This document shows, piece by piece, positions 62,581 through 64,000 of a stretch of DNA of 64,000 bases. Under the pieces are notes generated by a model that searched no databases, had not been told where the DNA came from, and saw only the letters and a list, made by a program, of their open reading frames with translations. Position 1 is the stretch's first letter. Each line of letters opens with the position of its first letter. The DNA comes from Parvularcula sp. (GTDB lineage Bacteria > Pseudomonadota > Alphaproteobacteria > Caulobacterales > Parvularculaceae). A program made the position numbers and the translations under genes. Location: the NCBI GenBank assembly GCA_002704915.1, contig PAIP01000026.1:1-64000 (forward strand). Reading direction: 5' to 3'.

Positions 62581-63791
62581 CCAAACACAGAATAATCAAT
62601 CGGCTTCGTCCGGTCGATATAGCCGGTCTTCGCCTCCATGGGATATTTGAGCCCAGTAGCGCAACTGAACATCATGACGCGCGAGCCCGGCGCGATGCGC
62701 CCGTCGCGCAGGGCGGTCTTGTAGGCCGCGAACGCCGCGGCGCCCTCCGGACAGAGCAACAGCCCCTCCTCACGGGCCACCTCTCGCCAGGTATCGAAAA
62801 TTTCCTCTTCCGGGATGGCGAGAGCAAAGCCGCCGGATGCGCGGATGGTGCGCAGGATCAGGAAGTCGGCGATCGCCGCCGGCACACGAATGCCCGCCGC
62901 CTTGGTGTGCGCCTCTTCCCATTTCCGCGCTTTTTCCGCGCCCTCTTTCCAAGCCTCGACAATCGGCGCGCAGCCCGCCGCCTGGGCGACGATCATTTTC
63001 GGGCGCTTCGGCCCGATCCACCCCATTTCCTCGAGTTCATCGAACGCCTTCCAGACGCCGATGGGCATGGTGCCGCCGCCGGTCGGAAAGATGATTGCGT
63101 CGGGAAGCTCCCAACCGAGTTGTTCGGCAAGTTCTATCCCGAGCGTTTTCTTGCCCTCAACCCGGTAAGGCTCTTTCATGGTCGAGACGTCGAACCAGCC
63201 GACCTTGTCGCGCCCTTCGGCGACGATCTCGCCGCAATGATTGATATAGCCGTTCACCCGAAAAACATGAGCGCCAACAAAAGCGGCCTCGTTAACATTC
63301 ACTTCAGGCGTATCGTCAGGACACAGAACAGTAGCCTTCAGCCCTGCGCGCGTCGCATAGGCGGCGAGGGCGCCGCCCGCATTGCCATTGGTGGGGATCG
63401 CCACATGCTTGACGCCGAATTCTTTCGCCATGGAAACGGCGAGCCCGAGACCGCGCGCCTTAAAGGAGCTTGTGGGTTGGCGGCTTTCATCCTTGACGAT
63501 GAGTTCGCCGCTTGCGCCGATCTTTTTCAAAATCCGCGGCACCCGAATGATCGGCGAGATCACCTCGCCCAGCGTGATGCAATTCTCATCCTTTTCCACC
63601 GGCAGAAACTCCCGGTAGCGCCAGAGACCGTAATGCCTAGATGCGAGTTCTTCCTTTGACAGCGTCTTGGCCAGCGCCTTCAGATCATAGCGCACCAATA
63701 GCGGCTTCCCGGCTTCGGAAAGGTTGTAGAGCTTGCCAGCTTCGTACTTTTTACCGGTTTCGGAGCACTCGAGGTGAGTGACAAAACTCAA
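62577..63791 (-). CDS. thrC: Threonine synthase
   Basis: This 404-residue PLP enzyme converts O-phosphohomoserine to threonine. The Schiff-base lysine is Lys111 in SSFKARG, and the phosphate-binding loop is in TNGNAGGALAAY with TGGGTMPIG further on. The start is TTG at 63791: GGAGGAG lies six bases before it and the stop of the upstream TPR gene overlaps it by four bases. The sequence is of the class that carries a zinc-ribbon-like Cys-poor N-terminus; Cys9 (LECSETG) may be part of it. Downstream is the DUF1439 gene. Confidence 0.9.
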   Translation of the reverse strand: MSFVTHLECSETGKKYEAGKLYNLSEAGKPLLVRYDLKALAKTLSKEELASRHYGLWRYREFLPVEKDENCITLGEVISPIIRVPRILKKIGASGELIVKDESRQPTSSFKARGLGLAVSMAKEFGVKHVAIPTNGNAGGALAAYATRAGLKATVLCPDDTPEVNVNEAAFVGAHVFRVNGYINHCGEIVAEGRDKVGWFDVSTMKEPYRVEGKKTLGIELAEQLGWELPDAIIFPTGGGTMPIGVWKAFDELEEMGWIGPKRPKMIVAQAAGCAPIVEAWKEGAEKARKWEEAHTKAAGIRVPAAIADFLILRTIRASGGFALAIPEEEIFDTWREVAREEGLLLCPEGAAAFAAYKTALRDGRIAPGSRVMMFSCATGLKYPMEAKTGYIDRTKPIDYSVFG

Positions 63792-64000
63792 TCGCGCTCC
63801 TCCAGTTTTTGGCGGGCCTGGCTAAAATCTGGATTGAGATCCAGCGCCGTCCGATAGGCTTCTCTGGCTTTCGCCGACATCTTCTGCGCGTCATAGGCAA
63901 GGCCGATGTTGTACCAGGCCGCCCAGGGTTTCGTGAGATCGTAATCGAGCGCCTTCTGATAGTCGGCCAAAGCCTCATTATAGCGCTGCATCAGGTAATA
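63788..64000 (-). CDS. TPR-repeat protein, C-terminal part (5' end outside window)
   Basis: Only the last 70 residues are visible; the frame runs off the window end. Two TPR units are seen, with AWYNIGLAYDAQ and AREAYRTALDLNPDFSQA patterns (Ala, Tyr and Pro at the usual TPR positions). It probably mediates protein-protein contacts. The TGA overlaps the thrC start by four bases, so the two are translationally coupled. Confidence 0.8.
   Translation of the reverse strand, partial: YYLMQRYNEALADYQKALDYDLTKPWAAWYNIGLAYDAQKMSAKAREAYRTALDLNPDFSQARQKLEERD

Overview
This 64 kb window looks like the chromosome of a free-living, GC-rich alphaproteobacterium. The gene content points to the Caulobacterales/Hyphomonadaceae/Parvularculaceae side of the class: TadE/TadG-type pilus proteins, TTAA-N7-TAAAC boxes that resemble CtrA sites, an HPt protein and a hybrid kinase, a VPLPA-CTERM protein, a DUF853 HerA-like ATPase, and many serine hydrolases. 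The placement is inferred from gene content, as there is no rRNA or marker phylogeny to test it. I saw no rRNA, tRNA, CRISPR array, insertion sequence, transposase or integrase.

Layout. 0.1-3.5 kb: a serine hydrolase lipoprotein, a VPLPA-CTERM surface protein, a DUF1622 membrane protein, and an outer-membrane beta-barrel gene lying between 36-bp direct repeats. 3.5-6.3 kb: purL fused in frame to bolA. 6.3-8.7 kb: a membrane-anchored winged-helix regulator divergent from a serine hydrolase, then a lipoprotein. 8.7-16.1 kb: a hybrid histidine kinase, an MpaB-like oxygenase, ArsM, a LysM protein and an amidohydrolase. 16.4-19.7 kb: a three-gene TadG/TadE/TadE unit. 19.7-22.1 kb: EttA and a PH-domain membrane protein.

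22.1-32.0 kb is one long minus-strand run of eleven tightly packed genes (DUF418 membrane protein, transaldolase, ZntB/CorA, MscS channel, DUF1272, membrane protein, FAH-family hydrolase, EamA transporter, free methionine sulfoxide reductase, MAPEG, serine hydrolase), several sharing 4-8 bp overlaps. 32.3-35.6 kb carries 2-oxoacid:ferredoxin oxidoreductase (korA, korB) with a lipoprotein gene between the subunits. 35.6-39.8 kb is an unusual envelope cluster: a short YidC-like insertase, a NoeA-like two-domain methyltransferase, a tiny YVDPGTGS membrane protein and an LTA-synthase/sulfatase-like membrane enzyme. A run of GCGCA dyads sits in its intergenic region.

39.9-49.8 kb holds a secreted protein with a small membrane partner, GabT, membrane proteins, a membrane-embedded AraC-type regulator, a secreted HEXXH-x18-E metallopeptidase, a CoxE-like VWA protein, an HPt protein and a membrane-anchored acidic repeat protein. 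50-64 kb is mostly housekeeping: HerA-like ATPase, CPBP protease, NUDIX hydrolase, RecG, DUF502, GalU, DnaE, a CatB/Vat-type acetyltransferase, a DUF1439 protein, threonine synthase and the end of a TPR protein.

Most notable: the PurL-BolA fusion with a retained internal ribosome-binding site; the direct-repeat-bounded beta-barrel unit, one repeat being a copy of the bolA 3' end; the YidC/methyltransferase/DPGTGS/sulfatase cluster; and two genes under 35 codons, ahead of dnaE and of the HerA-like gene.
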